Origin: Gracilaria gracilis
Taxonomy: Eukaryota > Rhodophyta > Florideophyceae > Gracilariales > Gracilariaceae
Reading direction: 5' to 3'
Length of the DNA stretch: 64,000 nucleotides
Assembly (NCBI GenBank): GCA_030374805.1
Contig: JARGSG010000050.1
Span: 1 to 64,000, forward strand
The first letter of the stretch is position 1; every line of letters begins with the position of its first letter. Positions 34,082 through 46,789 of this stretch are shown piece by piece. Both the position numbers and the translations under genes were made by a program. Under the pieces are notes generated by a model. It was given only the letters and a program-made list of their open reading frames with translations, made no database searches and was not told where the DNA came from.

Positions 34082-35657
34082 CAGTCCCCGAAAGGCCTAT
34101 AGATCCAAAATTCTTTAGGTTCTTCTGCTCAGTACCAACCACGATACATCGCTTTCGCAACTGTGGCCTGAACCAGAAGGCCAAACATAACACGTAGAGT
34201 AGCAAAAGCCACAAAAGTAAACAACACATTCCTTTTTATTGCAACAGAACTTGATCGAAACTTATAAAAAGCCATGAAATCTTATATAGACCAGAACACG
34301 AAGAACGTTAGCTGATACAAACTAGTACTTTGTAGTCGCCCCCTTTCCTTCAATTACGGTCACCAAACGACGGGGCATTGAATGATATAAAGACCTGACC
34401 TGAGGTAATCGTTCTCAATTTTGTACCAACAATCGACAACCTTTTTCGCCAACTTTTCTCTGCTTTCAAAATGAATTCCTCCTTCGTATACTGCCCTTGC
34501 CAACCGACCCCACACGTTCTCAATGGGATTGGGGTCTGGAGATTTGGCAGGCCAGTTTAAAACGTCAATATCATGGTCCGAAATCCACTTTTTGGTATAG
34601 TTTGAGCGGTGTGTAGAAACACCATCATCTATCAACACCCACTTTTCACCACAAGTATCAGCTGCAAAAGAAAGTAGCGTTCTTCCTAAGGTCTCACAGT
34701 ACTTCACGGAGTCTTGGTTGCCCTGAACCCGGTCTACATCGCTTACCCCGTAGTAAGAAATTGCTGCCCAAATAATCAGCAAATCTCCCCCTTGTTGGCG
34801 CTTAGAAAAGATCTCCGGAATGGTGCGCAAATCGTGCCAGTAAGACGCTAGTCCATCAGGACCACCTAAATTGAACTTTTTTTCGTCACCGAAGATGACT
34901 CGCTTCCACTTCACTGCCCCAAATTCGAGCTTTCTACGAGCCCATTCAAGGCGATTAAGCTTATGTGACTTACTCATGTACGAGCCACAAGGCATTCGCT
35001 GGTAGCGCAGGTGTGGAGTGTTGGATAGAATCTGCTGTACCCTTCGAACCGTCACTGGCAAATCATATTGCTTTTGGATGTCGGTGGCGCTGCATCGTGT
35101 TCTTGTTGCCTGTCGAACGATGGCCCGGATGGTTGTGTTTGAAAGTTTTACGTTTCTTGGCTTACATTCTGGTTTTTGGCTGGGTTTCGGCTTAGCCAAG
35201 AACTTTTGAATGCATGCACGGCTTTTTCCCAGCTATTCGGCAATGTCTCGTTGAGATAGGCCGTGGCTGTGGTGGGCAAGGATGAGTCCTTTCTCTTGGT
35301 TTGTTAAAAGCCGTCCACGAGGCATTTTTGATGGGCTTTCTTCTTGAAAGTTGGCGTGTGGGCTAGTCTCGTGCCTTTATAGAGGTCCTGTGAATTTGAA
35401 TGTTGGTGCGCTTTTGGTTTCGGAGCAAGGCAACAAAACATTTACTGGGCTTTATAAAAGTTCGTGGATCTATAAAAATTTCGATGTATGTTTTAAAGTT
35501 TTGCAAAGTAACCGAACACGGTTTTTGTGGTTTCATGATTCTATTTTGCTCGTGACTGCATGTGGAAACTACATGTATTGCTCTAACAAACCTTTGCGAT
35601 AAGGTTTGTTGTTAGGACCTGGATATGTTTTTGGATTTATAGCGATTTCGGGGACTG
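34082..35657 (-). mobile_element. Tc1/mariner transposon
   Basis: 1576 bp. Terminal inverted repeats of about 29 bp (34082-34110 and 35629-35657) begin CAGTCCCCGAAA and differ at a few positions. The element is flanked by TA on both sides (34080-34081 and 35658-35659), the hallmark of Tc1/mariner target duplication. It contains one transposase gene on the minus strand. Confidence 0.9.
34360..35325 (-). pseudogene. Tc1-type DD34E transposase with one premature stop
   Basis: ATG at 35325-35323 (MPRGRLLTNQEK), a bipartite helix-turn-helix, then the catalytic core: D1 in VIFGDEKKFN, D2 in VLIDDGVSTHRS, and E in SPDPNPIENVWG. Counting between D2 and E gives 34 residues, the Tc1 spacing. A TAG at 35235-35233 interrupts the first helix-turn-helix; the rest (about 280 codons) is open. 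This is a young, nearly intact copy. Confidence 0.85.
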
Positions 35658-35659
35658 TA

Positions 35660-36311
35660 CAAATCATTGTCTCCTTCTTCCTCCCCACCACCTATCGGAA
35701 CGGCACTTAATTCTCGCGGCCCGTGCCATGCACAGCTTGACGTAAAGGAACATCTTCTTTTCAGCCGGCGTTTCAAGGGCATTGCCCCATACTTTCACTT
35801 GCAATCCTTCTATAACCAGGAATGCAAAGCACCGTGCATCCACCATCAACAATAGACAATCTCATTTACCACTCCATATCTCAACCACAAGCAATAGTTG
35901 TCCTTCTCAATCATCAAACACGTCATCAGCAATGCTGGGCGCAAACGAAAGAGCGCATTTTCCCATAAAAGCCCAAGCATGCCAACAAAAACCTCAACCG
36001 CCTTCTCAACATCAAACCAAGGACCAAGTGTTTTCCCTTGAACAGACCTCCATGGCACCAGTATTCATTAACAAATGGATCCGCAACGCCGGCCGCCGCA
36101 CATCTCGGTACACTAAAGCCAGTATCAAACTCGTTAACAATAAATACTCCTTTTGAGACGCAGCTAAAAATCACATCTGTCTCCATCTACGCTTCATTAC
36201 CACTACCCAAAAGCCACCCAAGAGACTGTAATACGCGCAAACTAGAGGCTTTTTCTTACCATCGAGGAAGAAACCAGCAGTGTAGATGTTCTTCTTGATC
36301 ACAGCCGAAGA
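35660..36311. other. Unassigned interval
   Basis: No gene supported; open frames are short and composition-driven. Confidence 0.35.
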
Positions 36312-37714
36312 GGCCGAACTCTTCGCAGAAAAGACCTCCAGGATTGTGTAGAACTGCTTGTGGTATACGTTCCTGTCTATCGTCCTGAGCGTCTAAGATT
36401 CAAAAATGCCCGTCCTGGGCGCCGCTTCTGCGAACTCTTCGAAGTTTGGCATTGCGATCTCATCATATTGAAGAAGCCATCACGTCAAGACTTGAAACGA
36501 TTCAAAGCAACTAATGCGAAAGTGTTAGTTTACCATATGACGGCTTTAAAAAAGATTATGACCCACCACAAGATCTTGCCATCCAGGATCGTCAACGCAG
36601 ATGAAAAAGGCTTCTCTTTTCTCCGAGAGAATCGTACGGGGAACCTGAAACAACGATACTACGCAAAAGGTCAGAAGTTCTTCACGCCGAATGCTGCCTC
36701 CAAAATGTCAACCACGTCACTTTGCTCGGCAAAACTTTTGCCGATGGTCTCATAGTAGTTCCAATGGTCGTGTTCTAGGGAACCAGACTACGAACAAGGA
36801 GATTGAGCCGAAACACAGAAGAACAAGACCAATTGCAGTGAATCGCCGAGTATCTACCACCGAACTCAGTCGTGACAGCGCGCAAAGAGATCGCATCTGT
36901 AGATTCAAAGAACTTTCTCCAATTGGCAAACCACTTCTTGCGAGACACGGAACCGCTTCGACGGAATGGAGAACCAATGCTTGTATTGTACGACGGTCAC
37001 CGCAGCCACTTGTCCATTCCAGTTCTTGAGCTACTAGAAAAATCAAATTTAATCGGCTATGCCCTCCCGGCCCACACGACTGGGACGATACAGCCTTTGG
37101 ATGTTAGTGTATTTCCATCGTTAAAGCATCTCTACAGTAACACCTTGGACATTGTCGCGGGAAGTCGACGACGAAACGGAGGGCCTCTGGATGAGTTCGA
37201 CGTTGCCCAAATTATTCACAGCAGCTACAAGAAGAGTTTCACGGTCAGCAACATTACGTCAGGATTCGCAAAATGCGGCATATGGCCACTGAACGACTGC
37301 CGACTGTTTGCACAAGCACGGCCTTTTAGTTTCGAAGAGCCCAACCGCATCGCTACGCTGAAAGAAATGCTCGAAATGATGGACATACAAGAAGATAAAA
37401 CAGTCGATGAGATCATAGAGGATGTTCAAGTTCACCAGTCGGGGTTTCTAGACACATCATATGGCGCTGTATTGACTACCGATGTGGCTTTGTCTTTGTT
37501 GAGGCTGAGTGGCCAAGCGCGAGAGCTCTCGAGACAGAAAAAGTTGGAGGCCGCGGCGGAAAAGGCTCAGGCGGAAGAAATCGAGAAAGAAAGACGTCAA
37601 GTCTTGCGAGCTCATCACGAGCGTGTGGATGGTTTGCGTCGTGCCCGAAAGTATGGTGAGGCGTTCGTGGCTTCTCGGTCTCTGAAGGTGCGACGAGCCA
37701 TAGCGAGGTTCTAG
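36312..37714 (+). pseudogene. pogo/Tigger-like transposase (degenerate)
   Basis: The first part (to 36755) has the CENP-B/Tc5-type helix-turn-helix (PGRRFCELFEVWHCDL, DLKRFKATNAKVL) and the first catalytic Asp in RIVNADEKGFSF. After a frameshift near 36690 and stops to about 36870, the second part (36872-37714) carries D2 in LVLYDGHRSHL, ALPAHTTGTIQPLDVSVFPS with D3, and a C-terminal coiled coil (about 37520-37640). This matches the DDE_1 superfamily of pogo transposases. The frame breaks make it inactive. The 280-codon C-terminal half is open. Confidence 0.75.
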
Positions 37715-38142
37715 GGCTGCCGTGGCGAAGCAGATGGCGGTGGTGTCGTGAGGACCAAAAGCGGAGGTCAAATGGGAGAATGGAGTCGAACATTGCGGTG
37801 GAATGTTGTGATGGCCCGATGGTGATTTCTGTTTTGTTATTATTATTTCGCGGTGTTCTAAAGGTGCATATTTTCGTTTCTGTGTGGTTTGCGTTCTATA
37901 TCTGGATAAACTATCGTACTCTGTGTTTTAGCCTTTTTTCTACATTCTTATCTCCCTGGTGGATAGTACACTCCGCAACTGAGTGTGTGACGACGAATCG
38001 GCGATATTGGCTCATATGTTGTTGTATGGGCGTCTTTGATTCTCATACTGTTCAAGATTCAGAAACCCCACAGTATAGGATGTCGGGCAGAGGTCGGAGT
38101 GGGTGAGTTAATCCCATACAGTGACCGAAAATTCAAACGCAC
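37715..38142. other. Unassigned interval
   Basis: No gene recognised. It ends with the CGCAC target copy (38138-38142) of the Copia element. Confidence 0.4.
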
Positions 38143-38240
38143 TGTCAATCAGCATTACAGTGCCAAGGCACGGCAGTAGATAAGCACGAGATGTGCGAGC
38201 TCGACGAGTAAACGGCTCCGGCCAGAGGTTCTTCGTCACA
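38143..38240 (+). repeat. 5' LTR of the Copia element (deleted form)
   Basis: Begins TGTCAATCAG, ends GTCACA. Compared with the 3' LTR it lacks 44 bp lying between two CAATCAGC direct repeats, and otherwise differs at three positions, all transitions. The sequence after it (GGTTATGGGCC) may be the primer-binding site. Confidence 0.8.
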
Positions 38241-38289
38241 GGTTATGGGCCACACGCAACAACCACTGCCTCTACTCACCCACACACTA

Positions 38290-39397
38290 CCACCGCCCTC
38301 GTCTCACCATCACGATAGAAGCCTACAACAGACTCACACGTCGTCTCAGACGGGAACTTATACGTGAGACCAACGAACTCACAGCTTAACTCTACGCCAA
38401 CGCCATCACTAGCGCCAACGACACCCATCAACACCAAGACACCACACTCACACAACAAACTGCAAAGGAAACCACTCCAGCATCCACAAGCTACCCCACG
38501 CTTCCAAAGCCCCACACCTTGAACTACTCCTTTTGGTATTTTGCCATCAAAAACCACGCAGAAACCTTAAAAGCCCCAGATCATCTGAACTGAAAACCAA
38601 CAATACCAATTGACCCAGCACAACAAAAGCAGCATACGCAGAAGAAAACCAAGTTGACCACCGCCATCCTTAGTCGCGTCCCCCTAAACATTCTCGGTCA
38701 AATTTTCGTACCCAACGATGATCCAACTCCCCATGATTTTGTCGCCCAAATTTTAACCCATATCAACCAGTCCAAAAAGAAAGACCAACAGTTTTTGAAG
38801 ACAGAGCCTGAAATTATTTACTATAACAACGACACTAAAATTATGGACTACATTCACGAACACAAGAAAGTTCGGCAGAGAATGCTGGCGGCACGATACC
38901 TAAACATAAGCGACGAGACCACAACAGTCACGTTTCTCATAGAAGGTCTCAAACGCAACTCAAACCTTTCCAACATTGTCTTTCAGTTCCATGCAAACAA
39001 ACAGAAGGACATCAAAGACTTCACTAAAAAGTTCAAGGAATTATACGGATTCCCTCAAACTGTGGCACCTTCATCTACCAGGCAGTCGAGTTCAGGCTTC
39101 GCCGAGGACTACGGTCGGACGACAAATACGACACGCTCACAGTACACCCCCCATCAACGTCGAGTATTCAACGGAAAACCGTGTCAATTCCACATTTCAT
39201 TAGGTATCATGCCGCAACACACCGACTCCAAATGCCGAGATAGGCGCCATCCAAAGAACAACAAACAACAGACACAATCGAACTACATCCAAACATGGCC
39301 CTATCAGCAAATCCAGTATCCGCAATACCCCCCGCAGCTCCCTCCACCACCAGAAGTTACATACAGGCAGAACACAACTCCCCCCACCTCCAGTTGA
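38290..39397 (+). pseudogene. gag of the Copia element
   Basis: Gag-like frame with the typical start block (TLNYSFWYFAIKNHAETL, about 38517-38570), a TGA at 38591-38593, then a 247-codon open part with helices (RQRMLAARYLNIS, VTFLIEGLKRN). A Cys/His cluster near 39180-39235 may be a zinc-knuckle remnant. The C-terminus is Pro/Gln-rich. The true start is unclear. Ends TGA at 39395-39397. Confidence 0.6.
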
Positions 39398-42300
39398 CGT
39401 CACATCCGAAGCAGATACGGAAGCAACGGGTGAGTTCATGTTCGACAGCGGAGCTCACCCCACTCATCTCACATACCCAACTCAGCAAATGAAACCCCTA
39501 GCCATACCCACTCTCAAAACCACCGCAACGAAACAGCGGAGCAAGTGCACGCACCATGGAATAGTAACAATCAGACCCAAACAGAGTAACATCGACCTCT
39601 ACAGCTACGCAGTAGCCAACAGGCACCTAGAGCACAACCTGTTGTCAGTCAACCACCTCGCCACACGCTACGGGCTGGTAGCCTTCACAGACAAAACTGG
39701 ATACATCATCGACACGAGAAGACGTTCGCCATCCACCATAGCCACAGCATCCTGGACAGGCAATCAATACGAATTGACAGCCTCAATAACAGGACCCATC
39801 AATGCATACACTTCAAGAACCATACCACGTAAACGAACAAGTCCAAATCAGAAAGTCCCCACTCCCAGGAAACCATCAACCGAGACCAGCCCCTCATAAC
39901 AAGAACCAACACTCCCAATCAATCGACTCAAAACCAACAAGCTCGCACCCATTGAGCATCTTCACAATCCCACAGCCACACCCTATCGCTCCAACATCGA
40001 ACTGCAAATGCACTAATGGCATCTTAAACTCAACCATGCCCACCCCAACAAACTAGCCACAACAGCAAAACAAAAATTCATCCCAACGATGCCCCTCTCA
40101 CTACCCTGGAACACACATTTAACGTGCTCCGCATGCAAGCAAGAAATATTGTACCCAGCCCCCCACAAGAAAACATCACACCGATACCCAACAGGAGCCT
40201 ACATCAGTTCCGATACGTGCGGACCAGTCAAACCTACCTCCACGCACAACAACAACCACATCATCATACTTATTTGCGCAACGAGCAGATTTGCATTTGC
40301 ACACTTCATCAAAGATCGCAAAGATATCCCACACCACATAGACGAAACACTCCATCATATACAAACAAAAATGGGACACCCACTAACACAATTCCGCAGC
40401 GACAACGCCAAGGAGTACACATCAGCACGAATCCAAGAAATATACAACAAACACCGCGTGAAGCATCACCTTCGCACACCCCACCAGCCGCAAGAAAATT
40501 CCATAGCGGAACGATTCGATAGAACCGTAATTGAATCGGCCATGGCACTCCTCAAAGCAGCAGATCTCCCAGACAAATACTGGGAGGATGCAGCTCGCGA
40601 CACAGTTTTTTAATACAACCTCACGCACCACAGCGCCATCGACACATCGCCATACCACATGTGGTATGGAAATAAGCCCCCAATCCAACGAATCTACACC
40701 TTCGGCCAGCTTGGGACGATACCAGTCTATGCTCCAAAAACTAAAATGGAACCAAGGGCCCAGACAGTTCGTTACATGTACGCGAACTCCCTAACTCACA
40801 TCACAGTGCTCAACGTGCACACCGACCAGTACCACATTGTCCGCACACAAGACTTTTACCCTTATCAAAAGGAAACCGATCCAAAAATATCCACAACGAC
40901 AGCTTTTAAAACAAGAACGCAAAGCATCCCTACAACCATAGGAATAGGAACTCCACCGCCAGTCAATACCCAACAAGCCAGGAAATACCCTGACGCACAT
41001 CAATGGAAGGCAGCACATGATGCAGAACTAAGTAATTTAGATCAGCACAACAGCATAGAGTGGCTACAACCCAATTTCACCCCACCAGCAGAGGCAATCA
41101 TCCCCTTCATGATGCTGTATCGATACAATAGGTCCGCGGAAGGAAATATAATACAATACAAAACACGTTGCTACTTACGTGGAGAACTGATGAACCCGGG
41201 AATACACTACAATCCAAACCACAAAACCAAATATACGGCAGACAGAACGACACAAAGAATACTTATCGCACTTCAAATCATACACCAACTACCGTTGGAA
41301 CACATCGACATAAAATCAGCATACCTCCACGAATCATATCAACATGACAAACCCGTTTATGTCAATCAGATGCCAATATTTGACGGTACCTTCGCACACA
41401 ACTCCAAGCACGGACTTCTCAAAGGCAACCTCTACGGCTCCCCACCAGCGGCGTACTACTACAACCACGGACTCCAAAAATTCTTGTCCGAAATAGACTT
41501 CAAACCTTCTGAGCATGACCCCTGTCTATACACCAGAAAACCACAGAAGGCTGGACCGTGATCAGCACCACAATCGATGACTTTCTAGTACTCGCCTCAT
41601 CGCAAAACCTAATCGACAAAATCCAAAAACAACCGCTCAGAAAATATAAGGTCAAACGACTCGGAGCTCTGACACGCATTCTGAACTGCACAGTTCGAAA
41701 ATTACCTTCAGGACAAGTCCATCTTTTACAACCCGACACCATAGACGCTCTCCTTGAAGAAATAGGAATGGAAAACTGCAATCCGAAGAGCACACCATAC
41801 AGCAACCTCAAGCACCTCGATCAGCAGGAAAATACGGAACCCCTGAACACAATAGAAGCCACAAGGTACAGAAGCATCCTAGGCGAAATAAGATATATTA
41901 CCGACAGCACAAGACCAGACATATTATACGCCACCAATCGTTTGTCCCAGCATATGAACGCACCGCAGAGCCACCACTGGCCAGCAATGAAAACCGTCTT
42001 GCGATACCTGAAAGAAACCCCCAGACACGGAATCCTGTACACCCCACGCAAAGACAAGACAAACCAAACGCTCGAAGTATTCAGCGACGCGGACTTCGCA
42101 AACGCCAAAAAAATCGGAAATCCATCACAGGCAACGTCCATCTTCTCGGTTCAAGCCCCATATCATGGGAATCGAGCAAACAGAAAATAGTAGCCCTATC
42201 TACAATTGAGGCGGAGTACATGGCCGCAACAAATGCAACACGCCATACAAAATGGCTACGAAATCTTCTTACTGATTCAAGGATGACGGAAGTACAGGCA

Positions 42301-42546
42301 ACGTCGCACCATATTGATAGTCCATCGGCAATCCTAGTGGCTACAAACCAAGCACCGACGAAGCGAAAGAAGTACATCGGTATACGCCACCACTTCTTGC
42401 AGCATAATATTGCAGAAGGCGCCATGGACATACGGCGAGTACCCACCGCGGACATGTTAGCGGTCATCTTCACCAAGCCGCTGCATCGCGATCGAGTCAC
42501 GACACTGCGAGACAAGCTCAACATCACCTCCGCCCCAAAAATGTGA
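39398..42546 (+). pseudogene. pol of the Copia element: protease, integrase, RT, RNase H
   Basis: Protease FMFDSGAHPTHLT (about 39438); LEHNLLSVNHLA; GAG-pre-integrase zinc region (HLKLNHAHPNKLA, CSACKQE); integrase core D in SSDTCGPV, D in FRSDNAKEYTS, E in ENSIAERFDRT. A TAA at 40611-40613 falls where Gln would be expected. The reverse transcriptase (40659-42190) shows HIDIKSAYLHES and TTIDDFLVLA in place of the usual YVDD; RNase H shows VFSDADFAN and, after a frameshift near 42150, LSTIEAEYMAA and KKYIGIRHHFLQ. Further shifts near 39900 and 41560. Not functional. Confidence 0.8.
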
Positions 42547-42561
42547 ATCATCACCGGGGAC

Positions 42562-42703
42562 TGTCAATCAGCCCACTCATTCTTGCTGATTCACATTTTT
42601 CTCTAAGCCAATCAGCATTACAGTGCCAAGGCACGGCAGCAGATAAGCACGAGATGTGCGAACTCGACGAGTAAACGGCTCCGGCCAGAGGTTCTTTGTC
42701 ACA
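42562..42703 (+). repeat. 3' LTR of the Copia element
   Basis: 142 bp, TGTCAATCAG to TTTGTCACA, preceded by the purine-rich ACCGGGGAC. Confidence 0.85.
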
Positions 42704-42869
42704 CGCACCAATGCGTCAGAAACAAATAGCTCAACATAGAGAGACTCTTTCGCGCTAGAATTGCATCAACATAAAGACCTCTGTGTAGGAAAAAAGACAG
42801 TGAAAGCAGATTGCAATATCAACGCACTTTGTTGAATTGACGTCATTAACACCTGTCAACCCGCCAAAA

Positions 42870-44079
42870 CAGAACGCGAAATATAAACGCTCACAAACTG
42901 TTATGTTTTTATTGGCGCCAAAACCAGTGATATTTAAACGCACCCAAATGACTCTGTAGATCATAAATGTATTGCTCATCACTTGGTGCATGCATTGATC
43001 TGCATCCTCGCTGACATGATTCCCAAAAAGAGACGCTTGACCGATGTTGAGAAAGGTCAGATATTAGCACTCAGCCACTCACTTATACCTATCTGTGACA
43101 TTGCCGAGCAGTTGGATCGTGCCTGCTCTACTGTATCACGCTTTCTGGAGTGCCACAAGTCCAAGAATTTTGCAAACCGCACCACCAATGCCCAAAACAT
43201 CTGATTCCGGAGGAAAACGCTGCTACTTAGACTGGCTTCTACAGGAAAATATAGAGCATCAAAACTCCGAAAACGTCCTCACCTTACCATCTCCGTTAGC
43301 CGCGTTCAACATATTCCTATCCAAGTATTCAATCTAAAGTATCGTCGCTACACAAAAACTCCAAGGTTGAGTGCAAAACATAAAACTGATCGCCTCACTT
43401 GGGCACGCCTTCATGTCACCAAAGATGACCCTTTTTCGATTCGAGTGATTTTTTGGAATGAAAAAAGATTCAACCTGGATTGCCCGGATGGGTTTGCTAA
43501 GTATTGGCATGATTTGCGTTGAGAGCCGCGTCGCTTCTCAAACCGTGAACATGGTGGTGGCTCGGTGATAGTATGGGGTGCTATATTATTTTATGGTGTG
43601 TTTAACATTATGCTTCTGGATGGCAAGCAGAATTCAGAGATGTACTGCAAAACATTGCAGGATGGTTTGCTTCCTCTTGTGGCTGATAATTTTGGTGAGC
43701 GTCATCCCTATTTTTTCACCAAGATAACCCACCTATTCATACGTCAAATATGACGCGTAATTGGCTTGCTTCGCATCAGGTACGTACGTTACCGTGGCCC
43801 GCAAGGTCCCCGGATCTGAATATTATGGAGAACGTGTGGGGTTATCTAGTAAGGAAGGTTTATTTTGGTCATAAAACCAATGAAAACGTGGAGAACTTGA
43901 AAGACGGTGTACTTGATGCGTGGAAGTCTATTTCGGAGGAGTACTTGCTTAAACTTTACATTAGTATTAAGAGACGTTTTTTTAGCTGTTATTGACTTCA
44001 AGGGAGATTCTACGAAGTACTATCATTGCACGGCTATTTGTTAAAGAAATTCTTGTGAGCGTTTATTTTTCGCCCCCTG
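42870..44079 (+). mobile_element. Second Tc1/mariner transposon (decayed)
   Basis: 1210 bp between imperfect inverted repeats 42870-42896 and 44053-44079 that share CGAAAWATAAACGCTCACAA. No clean TA duplication remains. It contains one fragmented Tc1 transposase on the plus strand. Confidence 0.7.
43016..43995 (+). pseudogene. Tc1-type transposase (fragmented)
   Basis: ATG at 43016 (MIPKKRRLTDVEKGQIL), helix-turn-helix (ICDIAEQLDRACSTVSRFL), frameshift near 43200, then VIFWNEKRFNLDCPDG, where the first catalytic Asp is Asn. SVIVWGAILFYG, a shift near 43720, and LPWPARSPDLNIMENVWG with the third acidic residue follow. A TGA near 43520 and the frameshifts show it is dead. It is more decayed than the copy at 34360-35325. 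Confidence 0.75.
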
Positions 44080-44275
44080 CAAGCCGGGGATCGATAGTAT
44101 TTCGTTAATAGTGGGCCATTGACAGCTGATGGCAAACTAGGCGTGCTTTTACTGCAGTTCTATTGTAAAGAGGTTTGCGTTCACTTCCTTATAGTCATGT
44201 TGGCCGGCGCAAAAAGGAGTTACGCTCTGCTTTCGTGTGTGTGCTTTTCTAATTTCGCTGACTGTACATGTCCTG

Positions 44276-44345
44276 AATGTGGGAACACAAAACCAGTAAC
44301 TGGTTAGGCCACATGCCCGGTGTGAACTGTAGGCAGTCTGTATAA
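44276..44345 (-). repeat. tRNA-like/SINE-like repeat, short copy
   Basis: About 70 bp matching 46880-46930 in the same orientation (GTGGGAACACAAA, GGTGTGAACTGTAGGCAGTCTG). The complement has an A-box-like TGGCCTAACCAG. Confidence 0.4.
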
Positions 44346-44902
44346 GTTATCAACTGGGGCAAGCCAAGGAAATGCGGACCAAGGCCATTATATCGGGCCT
44401 GAGCAAAATGAGGCCCGATATATTTTGTGCCGAGGTGCGCAATTTTCTGCCGAGCCTTCGGGTGATAACTTGCTTGTCACTCAGAACAATCACGGCTCAG
44501 GGTACGCAGAAACAGAGACGAGACAGAGAGTTCCTCCGTCTCAAATTTACTTAACCATCATAGCTTTTTTTCACCACAGCAGCAGGGAACCGAAACAGCA
44601 CATTCAAGCAGATCGAGCACACCGAAGCCACTCTTCCTTCACTGTGCTTACTGCAATCCTTCATCATGGAGGTGACTGCTTCTTAGACGCAGACCGATGC
44701 TGGTGCACGAAGCTTCATTGAGACCAGTCAACCTCTGCCGTCACTCAACGATCTCAAGAACGTTCTAGGAAACGTTGATAGTACTCCCATCACGTCTGAT
44801 GTTCTTTCATTACATTTAAATCAATCTTCCGTCCTTGCTCCGCTTTCTGTAAGAAACCGTTCACCCAAGGTACCACAAACGGATCATGGACATCGATTTG
44901 CT

Positions 44903-46188
44903 TTGAATACTGAACACAACGAATCTCGACAAACATCGTTAGCTGGCCCTGTAAACCATCAGCCTCGACGTAATAGCTTGGCGCTTCCAATTCCAGCGCT
45001 GTCCACTACAGATACGAAGCTTCTTAGACGCAATGTTCCTGGAAACACAGTCAAGCCAACGAACACGGCGTTAAATGCCTTCGTCGAGTTCATGATGGAA
45101 GCCTTCACTCTCTTTTGCCAAAAAATCTTCAGGAACTGAAGTATCGCCGCACACTACTCTGGAGACGCAAACCTTTACGTGAAAAAGCCTTTGGTCTGAC
45201 AAGAATTTACTTGTTTCGTACAGAAACCGGTATGGCCCTGCCTGATAATACATCATTGTGGACTGACAAGCAACTCAATCGAATCAATACTGTTCTCACA
45301 GAATTCATTGCGATTCGAAGAAGCACTCAGGAAGGTGAGAATCTTTCTTCCTCCACACTCAGGTCGTACATTTCCGGCCTTCAACGTGCGTTTAAGGCCA
45401 AATAAGGCTGCGAACTCAACTTATTCCCAAAAAAAGTATTCCCAGATCCTGAGAAAGGCCTCGCAACCGCTGTGAACAACAAAATCAGACAGCAGCAAGC
45501 TAACGGAGTTTTTCGTAAGAGCCACAATATACTGACCGAAGAAAATATCGTGGCTCCCTAAAAGTCTGCTCAACTCTCAAAATCTCATCCAAAAGGATTT
45601 ATAACGAGGATGATTTTCAACCTATCTCTCATGACGTCGGTTCGCAAGAGCTAGTTGAATGAGCTCCGCCTACAGGACTTCCCAAAAGTTGTAGAGGGTA
45701 CCAAGACTGTTTATCGCATTGTTGGAAGAATTGAGAGCCAAGACGGCGCGTCTAAACCCAATCTGGGGGCCTCAAGTGGATAAACTCCTAACCTAAGGAG
45801 GTTTTCATTTGGAATCGCGAACAGCTGCACGGCGTGGTCAACTTATATGCCGAAATTGAGGAGTACATTACTCTCATCTCTTCGATTTTGTGCTATTAAC
45901 TTCAGAGGAAGCACACTGTCGTCTTTCTTCAATAACATCAGTTCCAGCACGCTTTTACGCTACATACCAGATGCTCTCGCTGACAGTAAGATCATTGGAG
46001 TTGATGTTCGACGTTCAATGACGTTGCATGGATTACGGTCAACTGTGATGACGCAACTCTTCAGAACCAGTATGGGGGATGCGAATGTTGCTTTACGTTC
46101 TGGGCATCGTGACCATCGTTCTTTTTTGTCGTATACTAATGTACGTGGTCCACTAGGTAAGCGTCAGCAAGAAGGGATTCTGGGTTGA
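44903..46188 (+). pseudogene. Crypton-like tyrosine recombinase (degenerate)
   Basis: Reading through several stops and shifts, the sequence has an N-terminal SAM-like/core-binding part (NTVKPTNTALNAFVEFM, then LSSSTLRSYISGLQRAFKAK) and a catalytic part. That part has a putative first Arg (MTSVRKS, about 45630), the H-x-x-R box LHGLRSTVMTQLF (about 46020-46060), GHRDHRSF and the nucleophile Tyr in LSYTNV (about 46130-46143). This R...HxxR...H...Y pattern and the DUF3504-like context are typical of Crypton elements and domesticated relatives such as ZMYM2/QRICH1. The last 113 codons (45847-46188) are open. The rest carries TAA and TAG stops, for example near 45560 and 45655. Confidence 0.6.
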
Positions 46189-46789
46189 TTTAGAGAGCCT
46201 AGTTTAAAGCGCAAAGAGATTGAGGACAAGGCGTATGATAAGAAGACGTTCATTGCACTTGCAGTGGCTCAAGTTGGTCCAGTTTACAAATAAAATAAAG
46301 CGCCCAATGGAAACAGCAGCGGCAAGTCTGGAAGAAGTACTGCGGTCGAGAGCAAAGCTGGTGTTGTGTTTCGCCAAGCGGAGGTCCCAGTCTAGTCATT
46401 TCTCAACAACCGAGGCCAGTTTTCTAGGACTGTTACGATCAATGTGAATTACGGTTTTGGAGCTGGTAAGTTGGGAACACGAGATGGCGACATTGCGTGA
46501 TACTCGAATGAACCGCTGGCTTGGAACTGTCTGTGATATATGAGGACTGTCTTTTTTATTTTGAAATGACTAGAGAAAAAGCATTCTTGTCAATAAATTT
46601 TTGAGGACCGCCCGTGGTTATTGGGTATGCCACCAGTTTACAATATCCGATATCCGTTCAGGACCTGAGTGACAAGGAGCTGTGTTATGCATATGTACTC
46701 CCACACTGTCTCTGACGCACGCCAGTGCCCTTGAACTGAGTAGGTGGAGTCAGAAATGGGAGTGTAAGAAGGTTCATCTGTGGACCTGA
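46189..46789. other. 3' flank of the Crypton-like gene
   Basis: No gene supported. The sequence after 46680 contains GCATATGTACTCCCACACTG, which recurs near 46940 in the same orientation. Confidence 0.35.

Larger units (their letters stand above)
38143..42703 (+). mobile_element. Ty1/Copia retrotransposon with very short LTRs
   Basis: 4561 bp between a 98-bp 5' LTR and a 142-bp 3' LTR, flanked by the 5-bp duplication CGCAC (38138-38142 and 42704-42708). Internal order is gag, protease, integrase, reverse transcriptase, RNase H, the Copia order. The coding strand is strikingly rich in A and C. Several stops and frameshifts make it defective. Confidence 0.9.
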
